DNA of 33,063 bases from Bacillota bacterium (lineage in GTDB: Bacteria > Bacillota > Clostridia > Peptostreptococcales > Anaerovoracaceae), in contig JAFSHN010000064.1 of NCBI GenBank assembly GCA_017440275.1, positions 1 to 33,063 on the forward strand, given 5' to 3'. Positions within the stretch are counted from its first letter, which is position 1; every line of letters begins with the position of its first letter. A program made the position numbers and the translations under genes. Below the pieces are notes generated by a model. The model had not been told where the DNA came from. It made no database searches and saw only the letters and a program-made list of their open reading frames with translations. Of the stretch, positions 1 to 7,100 are shown piece by piece.

Positions 1-124
1 CGCAACTTGCGTTTTGCAATTCTTTTTCACTAGAATTATTGTTTTCTTTAAGAAATTGTTCGTTTTGACCCCCATCTGTGATTTCTCACAGCGGTTTGTC
101 TTTTGACTAAATTTCCATACTATG

Positions 125-161
125 AAGTTTTCAAGGTTCATCGTTCGACGAGGTGTCGAAC
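125..161 (-). promoter_or_regulatory. rRNA leader boxB-boxA-like antitermination site
   Basis: A perfect 7-bp hairpin (143-149 with 155-161, 5-nt loop) is followed on the minus strand by TGAACCTTGAAAACTT (140-125). This closely resembles the Bacillus rRNA boxA (TGTTCTTTGAAAACT). Such sequences lie in rRNA leaders and recruit the NusB/NusE/NusG antitermination complex. The arrangement promoter, boxB stem, boxA, then more leader with a second hairpin at 76-91 indicates that a 16S rRNA gene begins just left of base 1. Confidence 0.72.
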
Positions 162-168
162 ATTTAAC

Positions 169-197
169 ATCTTAACAGACTCACTTTCGTTTGTCAA
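169..197 (-). promoter_or_regulatory. rRNA operon promoter P3 (proximal)
   Basis: Minus-strand -35 TTGACA (192-197), 17 bp spacer, -10 TAAGAT (169-174), about 109 bp downstream of P2. The predicted start near 162 falls at the first base of a perfect hairpin (143-161), so the transcript would begin with the boxB-like stem. An A/T-rich block (198-246) matching the one ahead of P2 sits directly upstream. Confidence 0.78.
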
Positions 198-277
198 GGA
201 CTTTTTAAAACTTTTTCAAAGTTTTTTTGTCTTTGTTAAGTTGTTATTTGTTTTCGCCATCTTGCGACAGCTTTTTT

Positions 278-306
278 ATATTACCACCGTAGTTCGACTT
301 TGTCAA
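278..306 (-). promoter_or_regulatory. rRNA operon promoter P2 (middle)
   Basis: Minus-strand -35 TTGACA (301-306), 17 bp spacer, -10 TAATAT (278-283). It is preceded by an A/T-rich block (307-348) containing the small inverted repeat ACTTTgaaaaAAGT-like core. A close copy of this block precedes P3, so the promoter unit looks duplicated. It lies about 102 bp downstream of P1. Confidence 0.8.
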
Positions 307-379
307 CCACTTTTTTAAACTTTTTTCAAAGTTTTTATTAAGTTGTTGTTTAGTCGTGCCTTCGAGCAGCAACTTGTCT

Positions 380-408
380 AATATACCACCCTTTGCGCCG
401 AGTGTCAA
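380..408 (-). promoter_or_regulatory. rRNA operon promoter P1 (distal)
   Basis: On the minus strand a perfect -35 TTGACA (403-408) and a -10 TATATT (380-385) are separated by 17 bp. The sequence just upstream (409-450) is A-rich on this strand, like an UP element. It is the first of three tandem promoters pointing to the left edge, where the leader resembles a Firmicutes rRNA operon leader. The rRNA genes themselves lie outside the window, so the target is inferred. Confidence 0.8.
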
Positions 409-491
409 TAGCTATTTTTAACTTTTTTATATTTTTTGAATATTGTTTTTACGGTAGGGAACAATAACATTTAATACAAGGAGGTGTTGAT

Positions 492-1148
492 ATGTTAATC
501 ACTGCCGTCAGAACTTTCATTATGTATTCGGCACTGTTACTTTCTCTCAGGCTTATGGGCAAATCCGAGCTTTCCAAGATGTCGCCTTTTCAGCTTGTAG
601 TAGTTTTTATGATTGCCGAACTGGCTGCCATTCCCATTGATTCTACGGATGCGTCTTTAATCAATGGTCTGATGGCGATTTTTTCATTGGTGTTTTTACA
701 AATACTCACTTCTTTTATTTCAGTCAAAAACGAAAGATTCAAGAATTTTGTATCAGGAAAACCAACATTATTGATTAACCGAGGAAAGCTCAACATTGAA
801 GAGTTGGAAAAGCAGCGTATTTCCATAACTGACTTTCTTGAACAACTCAGAATACAGAATGTTCCTTCAATAAATGAAATCAAATTTGCCGTTTTAGAAT
901 CCAACGGACAGCTTTCCATAATCAATAAAAGTGTATTGCCGGTCATATTAATCTCTGACGGACACCTTTATGAGCACAATTTTGTTTATTCAGGTCTTGA
1001 TTATCAGACATTCCAAAACAAATTGCGAAAGTTGAATATTGCCTCATATAAGGATATTTTTTTAGCCTTTTGTGATGCGGACAAAAAACTTCATATATAT
1101 ATGAGAGACGAATCTTCAAAACCTTATGCAAAGGAGCTTCAAATATGA
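492..1148 (+). CDS. DUF421 domain membrane protein (YetF/YrbG-like)
   Basis: This 218-residue protein belongs to the DUF421 family (B. subtilis YetF and relatives), whose molecular function is unknown. It has three hydrophobic segments at about residues 3-20, 33-52 and 56-78, including the family signature RLMGK near residue 20. A soluble C-terminal domain follows (about 85-218) and matches the family's cytoplasmic part. The start has a good AGGAGGTG site five bases upstream. The stop overlaps the next start (ATGA), so the two genes are translationally coupled, an arrangement common for DUF421/DUF4363 pairs. It is transcribed divergently from the rRNA promoters. The family assignment is firm; no substrate or partner can be read from the sequence beyond the DUF4363 neighbour. 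Confidence 0.9.
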   Translation: MLITAVRTFIMYSALLLSLRLMGKSELSKMSPFQLVVVFMIAELAAIPIDSTDASLINGLMAIFSLVFLQILTSFISVKNERFKNFVSGKPTLLINRGKLNIEELEKQRISITDFLEQLRIQNVPSINEIKFAVLESNGQLSIINKSVLPVILISDGHLYEHNFVYSGLDYQTFQNKLRKLNIASYKDIFLAFCDADKKLHIYMRDESSKPYAKELQI

Positions 1149-1528
1149 GAGACTTAATAACCGCTTCTTTTATTGTTGTTATTCTTATAGGCTGCTGGCT
1201 TTTTTTCGATTCTTATTCGGAAAAAGAAGTTAATGAACTGGCATATACCATAACAGAAGAAATAATACCTTCCATAGAAGCCGAGGCATGGGAACAAGGA
1301 AACGAGCAATTGAAAGTTGCAGAATCAAAATGGGATAGTTATAAAACAATCGCCCACCTCTTTTTATGTGCCTCCGAACTGAACGAAATCGACTATGGTA
1401 TGGCTAAAGTTATCGAATACGCTGAGGCCGAAGACGTTTCCAATACTTCAGGAGAATTAAGCGCATTGGCGCAGCAACTTATTATTCTCAATTCTCATGA
1501 AAAGATTACACCGGAAAACATTTTTTAG
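1145..1528 (+). CDS. DUF4363 family protein
   Basis: A 127-residue protein of the DUF4363 type, usually encoded next to DUF421 proteins. One N-terminal hydrophobic segment (about residues 5-22) could be a membrane anchor or uncleaved signal. It is followed by an acidic, helical extracytoplasmic domain with many Glu and Ala residues, fitting a mostly alpha-helical fold. The ATG overlaps the stop of the upstream DUF421 gene by four bases, so the pair is almost certainly one operon. Function is unknown. No clear terminator follows before the riboswitch at 1565. Confidence 0.82.
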   Translation: MRDLITASFIVVILIGCWLFFDSYSEKEVNELAYTITEEIIPSIEAEAWEQGNEQLKVAESKWDSYKTIAHLFLCASELNEIDYGMAKVIEYAEAEDVSNTSGELSALAQQLIILNSHEKITPENIF

Positions 1529-1564
1529 TTGCCCAATATTTGTTACTGTGATACTATAAGCGTA

Positions 1565-1655
1565 AGTAGAGTAAATATTGTGCGTTAAGTGCTATGGGAT
1601 GGGATGTTGCTCATAGACGAAGGCTTTGCCGCGGTACAATATTGCGTCCACTACT
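1565..1655 (+). promoter_or_regulatory. Tetrahydrofolate (THF) riboswitch aptamer
   Basis: The sequence reproduces the folT-motif THF riboswitch. P1 is closed by 1565-1569 with 1651-1655, and P2 is an 8-bp stem 1574-1581 with 1636-1643. The conserved GCGTTAAGTG lies at 1582-1591. P3 pairs 1592-1596 with 1612-1616 around the conserved GGGATGGGATGT segment, and a short GGC-TTT-GCC stem (1622-1630) is followed by CGCGG. It lies directly upstream of a folate-transporter-like S component, the usual target. Known members bind reduced folates and repress uptake or synthesis genes. Downstream, GTGTA (1701-1705) can pair with TACAC in either of two copies of an 11-base repeat (1655-1665 and 1710-1720), the second just ahead of the ribosome binding site. 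This suggests translational control, which is my inference. Confidence 0.93.
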
Positions 1656-1737
1656 ACACTATATAGCATAAGTATAGATTTTTAATCTCTGGTCTTTATG
1701 GTGTAGTTTTACACTATATAAGAAGGAGGTTATTTTT

Positions 1738-2271
1738 TTGAAAAGAAAAGAACAAAGTAATACGTATAAAGTCGTACTGATTTCGCTGATGATTGCGTTG
1801 ACGCTGATTCTTAACAGAGTCATTCCGTCTACGCCTGTGTACCATCTGACGGTAGACTTCGTTCCGGTATTTATCGTAGCCGTGCTTTTTGGTCCTCTAT
1901 GGGCTGCTGCTACATATGCGATTGCCGATACCATAGGAAGTATAATCTTACCTATGGGACCTTTCAATCCCGGAATTACCTTAACACTGTTATTAATAGG
2001 TGCCGTCTTTGGTATTGTATACTATAATAGGGAGTGTACCGGAAAGTGGATTTGGATAAGGGCATTTATCTGTGCTTCAGCCACCCTTGTAATAAAGCTT
2101 TTCGGCACCACATATTTTCTGTATTTGATGTATGGCGGACCTAATGGTATCGGCTATTGGGCCTATGTTATCACCCGTATTCCAAATTGTGTAATCTTTG
2201 CAGTATTGGTTTTCATTCTCCTGCCGATAGTTCAAAAAGTTATAATTGACAGAATTAAATATGTAAGATAA
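1738..2271 (+). CDS. folT: Folate ECF transporter S component FolT
   Basis: A 177-residue integral membrane protein, the substrate-binding S component of an energy-coupling-factor transporter. It would work with shared EcfA, EcfA' and EcfT subunits, which are not in the window. Five to six hydrophobic segments are visible (about 12-27, 38-60, 65-75, 78-95, 103-130, 143-170). The N-terminal motif KVVLISLMIALTLILNR is typical of ECF S components. Folate specificity is inferred from the THF riboswitch in its leader and from family resemblance. Translation starts at TTG, eight bases after an excellent AAGGAGGT site (1723-1730); no in-frame ATG lies near. A strong bidirectional terminator follows at once. 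Confidence 0.88.
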   Translation: MKRKEQSNTYKVVLISLMIALTLILNRVIPSTPVYHLTVDFVPVFIVAVLFGPLWAAATYAIADTIGSIILPMGPFNPGITLTLLLIGAVFGIVYYNRECTGKWIWIRAFICASATLVIKLFGTTYFLYLMYGGPNGIGYWAYVITRIPNCVIFAVLVFILLPIVQKVIIDRIKYVR

Positions 2272-2305
2272 AAAAATGCGTTCATTTCAATATGAACGCA
2301 TTTTT
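2272..2305. terminator. Bidirectional terminator between folT and aroF
   Basis: A 14-bp perfect stem (2272-2285 with 2292-2305, 6-nt loop) has A-rich left and T-rich right flanks. It can serve folT on the plus strand and the aromatic operon on the minus strand, whose last stop codon is at 2309. Confidence 0.9.
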
Positions 2306-2308
2306 GTT

Positions 2309-3337
2309 TTATAGCATTTCCGTAATGTCGTAAATCAGTCTTTCTGATTTTTCCCAGCCAAGGCAAGGGTCTGTAATAGATTTGCCGTAAACGCAGCCAC
2401 CTATAGGCTGGTTACCATCTTCAATATAACTTTCAATCATCAGACCTTTTACCAACTGACCTATGTCTTCGCTGAATCGTCTGGAATGCATAACCTCTTT
2501 TGCAATTCTAACCTGTTCAAGGTATTTCTTGCCTGAGTTGGCATGATTTGTGTCCACAATAATTGCAGGATTAGCAAGACCGCTTTCGTGATACATATCG
2601 CAAACAGTTCTCAGGTCTTCGTAATGATAGTTTGGAAGTGAACGACCACGTTTATTCATATATCCTCTTAGGATCGCATGAGCATAAGGATTACCGGCAC
2701 TGACAACTTCCCAGTTTCTATATATAAACGTATGAGAATTTTGTGCCGCTGTGATGGAGTTCATCATTACAGAAAAGTCACCGCTTGTTGGATTCTTCAT
2801 ACCCACTGCAACCTCAAGACCGCTGGCTGTCAAACGATGGAACTGGTTTTCTGCAGATCTGGCACCGACTGCTACATAGGAAAGCACATCGCTGAGGTAT
2901 CTATGGTTTTCAGGGTAGAGCATTTCGTCAGCACAGAAGAATTCAGTTTCCTTTGCTGCCCTGATAAAAGTTTCTCTGATCATAATAATACCTTTGAGCA
3001 TATCTTCTGCCACATTTGGATCCGGCTGATGAAGCATGCCCTTATAACCTGTACCGTTGGTACGAGGCTTGTTAGTGTAAATACGCGGGATAATAAGCAC
3101 TTTTTCCTTAACTTCTTCAGACACTCTCTTAAGTCTGTTAAGATAGTCGAGGACGGCATCTTCGTTGTCCGCAGAACAAGGCCCTATAATCAACAAGAAT
3201 CTATCATCCCTGCCGGCAATAATATCCTTGACTTCTTCCACACATTTTTCACGCATTGCCGTATATTTTTCTCCCAACGGGAACATTTCTTTTATGTCTT
3301 TAGGAATAGGCAGCTTGCGTTTAAACTCCATATTCAT
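2309..3337 (-). CDS. aroF: 3-deoxy-7-phosphoheptulonate (DAHP) synthase, type I
   Basis: Condenses phosphoenolpyruvate and erythrose 4-phosphate to DAHP, the committed step of the shikimate pathway. The 342 residues match the AroF/G/H (type I alpha) family in length and motifs: GPCSADNED near 52, KPRTNGTGYKG near 90 (phosphoenolpyruvate-binding Lys and Arg), GARSAENQFHR near 158 and VDTNHANSGKKY near 262. There is no fused chorismate mutase domain, so feedback control, if any, lies in the barrel. The start follows a GGAGGT site seven bases upstream. It is the last gene of the nine-gene operon, 15 bases after tyrA, although it catalyses the first step. Which aromatic end product inhibits it cannot be told. 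Confidence 0.96.
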   Translation of the reverse strand: MNMEFKRKLPIPKDIKEMFPLGEKYTAMREKCVEEVKDIIAGRDDRFLLIIGPCSADNEDAVLDYLNRLKRVSEEVKEKVLIIPRIYTNKPRTNGTGYKGMLHQPDPNVAEDMLKGIIMIRETFIRAAKETEFFCADEMLYPENHRYLSDVLSYVAVGARSAENQFHRLTASGLEVAVGMKNPTSGDFSVMMNSITAAQNSHTFIYRNWEVVSAGNPYAHAILRGYMNKRGRSLPNYHYEDLRTVCDMYHESGLANPAIIVDTNHANSGKKYLEQVRIAKEVMHSRRFSEDIGQLVKGLMIESYIEDGNQPIGGCVYGKSITDPCLGWEKSERLIYDITEML

Positions 3338-3352
3338 AATCTCTACCTCCGT

Positions 3353-4210
3353 CTATTCTTTATCGAATAATTTTCTTCTTGCCGTTGAATGTCTCATCAT
3401 TTCTTTTATACCGTTTTTGTCAGCTTCCATAAGCATTCTTTCCAACTTGGCAAATTCCATGGTGAAAAGCTTCATCTGATGAAGTAGCGCATCCTTGTTA
3501 AGCAAGAACAGTTCACTCCACATAGTTTCATCAATTCGCGCAATTCTTGTTAAATCCCTGAAGGAGTCCCCTGTGTAATCCTGCAAGTCCTCAGTATCAT
3601 TACATGTCATCAAGGTCATTGCAATACAGTGAGTAAGCTGTGAAACAAAACCTATCATCTCATCATGTTCGTAAGGTGAGAGCTGTGAAATACGTGCAAA
3701 GCCAAGAATCTTTCCAACTTGTTTGCAAACATCAATAGCTTCCGGTGTATTTTTTTCAGTCGGAACAACAATATAATTGGCCTGATGGAAAATTTCTTCA
3801 TTGGCATAATATATACCCAGTTTTTCAGAACCGGCCATAGGATGGGCTGCAATATATTCGCAGTCTTCGCGCAAAATATATTGTACATCTTCAACTATAC
3901 ATCCTTTTACACCTGTAACGTCAGTTATAATCGCTCCTGTTTTAAACAGTTTTTGATTTTCTTTAATCCATTCTTTGAAAATATGAGGATAAAGAGCAAA
4001 TATAATCAAATCCGCCTGTCCAATGAGCTTCGCATCAACTTCTGTCGTAGCTTTTGATACAATTTCATTTTTTAAAGCATATTTTATAGTCGCCTCATCC
4101 TTATCGATTGCACTTATATTGTATCCTTGCTTGGAAAAGCCTTTAGCGTAGCTGCCTCCTATTATTCCAAGCCCTATAATCAAAATGTTTGTGTTCTTAT
4201 CAATTGTCAA
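3353..4210 (-). CDS. tyrA: Prephenate dehydrogenase
   Basis: Oxidatively decarboxylates prephenate to 4-hydroxyphenylpyruvate, the tyrosine branch. The 285 residues show an N-terminal Rossmann domain with GLGIIGGS (residues ~13-20), DVTGVKG near 98 and HPMAGSEKLGI near 121, followed by the helical dimerisation domain. The length suits a monofunctional enzyme without a fused ACT or chorismate mutase domain; the mutase activity comes from pheA in the same operon. The chosen start is TTG at 4208-4210, inside the last codons of aroA and eight bases after a GAGGT site. No better ATG exists upstream of the Rossmann motif, so translation is probably coupled to aroA termination. Confidence 0.93.
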   Translation of the reverse strand: MTIDKNTNILIIGLGIIGGSYAKGFSKQGYNISAIDKDEATIKYALKNEIVSKATTEVDAKLIGQADLIIFALYPHIFKEWIKENQKLFKTGAIITDVTGVKGCIVEDVQYILREDCEYIAAHPMAGSEKLGIYYANEEIFHQANYIVVPTEKNTPEAIDVCKQVGKILGFARISQLSPYEHDEMIGFVSQLTHCIAMTLMTCNDTEDLQDYTGDSFRDLTRIARIDETMWSELFLLNKDALLHQMKLFTMEFAKLERMLMEADKNGIKEMMRHSTARRKLFDKE

Positions 4211-5414
4211 TTTCTTCTACCTCTATTCCAAGTGAACTGAGTTTTTGGAAAAAGTCCGGAAAACTCTTTGTTACAGCTTCTGTCCCGTCAATTACGCCGC
4301 CTGTTAAAGTTAAAAGTATAGAACAAGCCATAACAATTCTATGGTCATTGTGTCCGTACAGTTCTTCTGCAGGTGCCGCAAAACCGGTTGGATAAATGAT
4401 TACTTCATTGTCATAAACGCCGGCAGAAACCCCGAATTTCCTCAGTTCAGCTGCCATAACCTCTCCACGGTCACTTTCTTTTATCTTTAGTCTGCTTGTC
4501 CCGGAAAAAACACCGCCGTTTTTGGCCGCCGCTACTGCAAAGAGTACAGGTCCTAAATCAGGACAGTCAGAAATATTGAGAGTTGGTGTTCCAACTTTAA
4601 GATGCTCAAAAAGATTTGTATAAACCTTGTCTCCCTGTATGCTTTCAGGATTCAGATTAGTTACTGTCACATCACCGCCAAGCATATTAAGTGCTTCGAA
4701 GAAAGCTGCATTGGAATAGTCTCCTTCTACATAAACTTCTTCTGCAGTGTACTCCTGATTGCCTTTTATAAAAATCGTATTTTCATCAGTCCAATCGGCC
4801 TTAACTCCAAAAACGGACAGGGCCTGAATGGTCATATCAATATATGAGCGGCTTTCGATAGGCGGAGTTATGGTCAGCTTGCTGTCTCCATCAAGCAGTG
4901 GCAATGCAAAAAGCAGTCCGCTGATAAACTGACTGGACACATTTCCCGCCAATTTGTAGCATCCCGGTTGTAATGGACCTTTAACCATCACACTGGTAGC
5001 ATCCTGTGAGAAAAGAAGGCCTCGTTCCTCACATAAAGTCTTATATATTCCCAGCGGTCTTTCAAGCAGCCTTTCGCTTCCCGAAAGAACTGCATTAGCA
5101 CCGGAAACAAGACATAAAGGAACAAAGAATCTCAAAGTACTTCCGCTTTCGTTGCACTGAAGGATTTTTTTAGGAACTATGTGTGACGGATCTATGCCTT
5201 TAACTGTGATGCTCTCTCCGTTTCTTGTACATACTGCCCCAATAGCTTCAAGGCAGTCAATAGTCGCCAGAACATCTTTTGATTCGGATATACCGTGAAC
5301 AACACAAGTTCCTTTAGAAAGTCCTGCGCAAATCAACATTCTATGGGCCATACTTTTTGATGGAGGTGCCTCCACCCGGCCTTTTGCAATACCTTTTAAT
5401 ATTCTGACTTTCAT
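4200..5414 (-). CDS. aroA: 3-phosphoshikimate 1-carboxyvinyltransferase (EPSP synthase)
   Basis: Transfers the enolpyruvyl group of phosphoenolpyruvate to shikimate 3-phosphate. The 404-residue two-domain protein carries PPSKSMAHR near 17 (substrate-binding Lys, Ser, Arg), NESGSTLRF near 88 and SSQFISG near 157. It also has DCPDLGPVLFAVAA near 282, RLKIKESDRG near 309 and GHNDHRIVMA near 358. At the phosphoenolpyruvate/glyphosate site the segment reads ESGSTLR where E. coli has NAGTAMR: the Gly96 equivalent is kept but neighbours differ, a form I recall from other Clostridia. Its start overlaps the aroQ stop by one base (TAATG) and its end overlaps tyrA by 11 bases, so the three are translationally linked. 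Confidence 0.96.
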   Translation of the reverse strand: MKVRILKGIAKGRVEAPPSKSMAHRMLICAGLSKGTCVVHGISESKDVLATIDCLEAIGAVCTRNGESITVKGIDPSHIVPKKILQCNESGSTLRFFVPLCLVSGANAVLSGSERLLERPLGIYKTLCEERGLLFSQDATSVMVKGPLQPGCYKLAGNVSSQFISGLLFALPLLDGDSKLTITPPIESRSYIDMTIQALSVFGVKADWTDENTIFIKGNQEYTAEEVYVEGDYSNAAFFEALNMLGGDVTVTNLNPESIQGDKVYTNLFEHLKVGTPTLNISDCPDLGPVLFAVAAAKNGGVFSGTSRLKIKESDRGEVMAAELRKFGVSAGVYDNEVIIYPTGFAAPAEELYGHNDHRIVMACSILLTLTGGVIDGTEAVTKSFPDFFQKLSSLGIEVEEIDN

Positions 5415-5854
5415 TATTTTTCTCCCGAATTATCTATGAGATAGTCGATGGCCTCCAGATAACCATCCGTTCCATGTCCCATTACAGTAAAGCAGCAAGC
5501 ACTTCTGATATAACTCACTTGCCGAAAATCTTCTCTTTTGGATACATCGGATATGTGAACTTCTGCCGTAGGGATATTGACACTTTTCACCGCATCTAAA
5601 ATGGCTATACTTGTATGTGTATAGGCGCCCGGGTTGACAACAATGCCGTCTGTCTTATCCCAATATGCCTGCTGAATTCTATCCACCAAATCACCTTCGT
5701 GGTTTGATTGATAAAAATCAGCAGTTACCTCCTTTTTATCACAATGAGCCTTTATCTTTTTCAATAAGTCATCGTAAGTTTCTCTTCCGTATTTGTCCGG
5801 TTCCCTTATTCCGAGCATATTGAGATTAGGCCCGTTAATTATCAACAACTTCAT
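5414..5854 (-). CDS. aroQ: Type II 3-dehydroquinate dehydratase
   Basis: Dehydrates 3-dehydroquinate to 3-dehydroshikimate. The 146-residue length and the motifs INGPNLNMLGIREPDKYG (residues 5-23, with the catalytic Tyr at the end), NPGAYTHTS near 74 and EVHISDVSKRE near 98 are those of the small dodecameric type II enzyme (AroQ), not the type I AroD. Its ATG directly follows the stop of the aroE-aroK fusion (TAAATG), and its stop shares a base with the aroA start. This provides the third step of the pathway in the operon. Confidence 0.96.
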   Translation of the reverse strand: MKLLIINGPNLNMLGIREPDKYGRETYDDLLKKIKAHCDKKEVTADFYQSNHEGDLVDRIQQAYWDKTDGIVVNPGAYTHTSIAILDAVKSVNIPTAEVHISDVSKREDFRQVSYIRSACCFTVMGHGTDGYLEAIDYLIDNSGEK

Positions 5855-7090
5855 TTAAAGCTCCTTAATAATTTCCTCAGCCGCACCTTGAGCGGTATGC
5901 TGATGAGTTACTATGTAATCACAAGTAGAAGTATAAATCGGATATCGTTCTTCATATCTCTTCATTATCTGCTCTACTGTAGATGCTGTTGGGCGGTTTT
6001 TAGTCGGAATCAGTTTTTCAGGATCTCTGTCTCTGAAAAATATTTTTCCGTTAAGCTTAAGAGCCCTCACATTCTCAGGACGAAGTACAGCTCCGCCGCC
6101 TGTTGCGATTACCACACCGTTTCTCATAGAGACTTCTTTAATTACTTCAGTCTCCAAATTTCTGAAATATTCTTCACCATACTTTTCAAATATTTCGGAA
6201 ATCTTCATCTCAGTTTTTCTTTCTATCAAAACGTCTGTATCATAAAAAGGTCTTTTTAAAGTTTTGCCCAGAATTTTTCCTACTGTAGTCTTGCCGCTGG
6301 CCGGCATTCCGGTAAGAACAATATTTTGCTTTTTTGAATATAAATCCGCAAAAACGTTATCCGTCACATGAGCACAATACTTTGTATTGAGGAAAAATTC
6401 CGACGCGCGTACCGCTTGCTCTATGAGCATATAAAGGCCGCCTTCTGCTTTAATACCAAGGGACAAAGCCTCTGATACCAATTGAGTACGAATAGGATTG
6501 TAAACCACATCTATTACACCTTCCAGTTTATCAAAGCCATCCAACTCAATAGGACTTTCATATTGTTTCGGATACATTCCGCAAGGTGTCGTATTGATGA
6601 TGACCTGCGCATCCCTGTGAAGGGCCTTAGCTTCTTCGTAAGGGACAGTTCCTGCTTTTTTTCCTCTGCTGACTTTTGTCACAGACTGCACACCCAGCGC
6701 CTTGCAAACAGCAATAGCTGTATCAGAAGTACCTCCTGTACCGAGAATTAAAACTTTCTTTCCCGCAAGTTCAAGTCCCATATAATTTATGAGACCTTTC
6801 ATTCCGTCAAAGTCAGTATTGTGACCTATCAGGCGCCCCTCTTCATTTCTTATACAGTTAACTGCACCGATTGTCCTGGCAGCCTCTGTCATCTCGTCAA
6901 GATAAGGGATAACTGTCTGCTTATAAGGAATGGTAACGTTGACAGCCTTGAAGTTTTTTTCCTTCAGAAAACAATCAAGTTCTTCAGGCGTCATTTCTAT
7001 AAGCTCATATTCATAATCAGCTATTTGTTCGTGAATATCTTTAGAAAAACTATGGGAAAGTTTAGCTCCCAAAAGTCCGTATTCTGCCAT
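5855..7090 (-). CDS. aroE: Fused shikimate dehydrogenase-shikimate kinase (AroE-AroK)
   Basis: One 411-residue chain carries two successive enzymes. Residues 1-250 are shikimate dehydrogenase: SHSFSK at 12-17 (shikimate binding), the catalytic Lys57 in NVTIPYKQ, NTDFDG at 91-96, the NADP-binding GTGGTSDTA at 117-125 and NTTPCGMYP at 166-174. Residues ~254-411 are shikimate kinase: P-loop GMPASGKT at 261-268, the D-x-D of YDTDVLIE near 284, YFRNLE near 309, GGG at 331-333 and the lid Arg in NRP near 366. The chain would turn 3-dehydroshikimate into shikimate 3-phosphate. The reading frame is continuous, with no stop or start at the junction (~250-255), so this is a true fusion. aroC ends 10 bases upstream. 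Either half could also be symbolised aroK. Confidence 0.96.
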   Translation of the reverse strand: MAEYGLLGAKLSHSFSKDIHEQIADYEYELIEMTPEELDCFLKEKNFKAVNVTIPYKQTVIPYLDEMTEAARTIGAVNCIRNEEGRLIGHNTDFDGMKGLINYMGLELAGKKVLILGTGGTSDTAIAVCKALGVQSVTKVSRGKKAGTVPYEEAKALHRDAQVIINTTPCGMYPKQYESPIELDGFDKLEGVIDVVYNPIRTQLVSEALSLGIKAEGGLYMLIEQAVRASEFFLNTKYCAHVTDNVFADLYSKKQNIVLTGMPASGKTTVGKILGKTLKRPFYDTDVLIERKTEMKISEIFEKYGEEYFRNLETEVIKEVSMRNGVVIATGGGAVLRPENVRALKLNGKIFFRDRDPEKLIPTKNRPTASTVEQIMKRYEERYPIYTSTCDYIVTHQHTAQGAAEEIIKEL

Positions 7091-7100
7091 TTTTATTCTC

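Larger units (their letters stand above)
1..491. other. Gene-free region: rRNA leader and promoter block
   Basis: No credible protein gene lies here. The stretch holds, read leftward, the three rRNA promoters, a boxB-boxA-like site, a 6-bp hairpin (76-81 with 86-91) and AT-rich leader to the window edge. Two near-copies of an A/T-rich block (198-246 and 307-348) make up the promoter repeats. The rightmost ~60 bases must also carry the rightward promoter of the DUF421 gene, but no convincing -35/-10 pair was found for it. Confidence 0.7.

Noticed and set aside
103-318. 71-codon open frame on the plus strand near the left edge
   Set aside because: It lies across the rRNA promoters and leader on the opposite strand, has no ribosome binding site and encodes a low-complexity Phe/Leu-rich sequence.
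2678-3370. 230-codon open frame opposite aroF
   Set aside because: It is antisense to a clear DAHP synthase gene, lacks family motifs and has no start signal.
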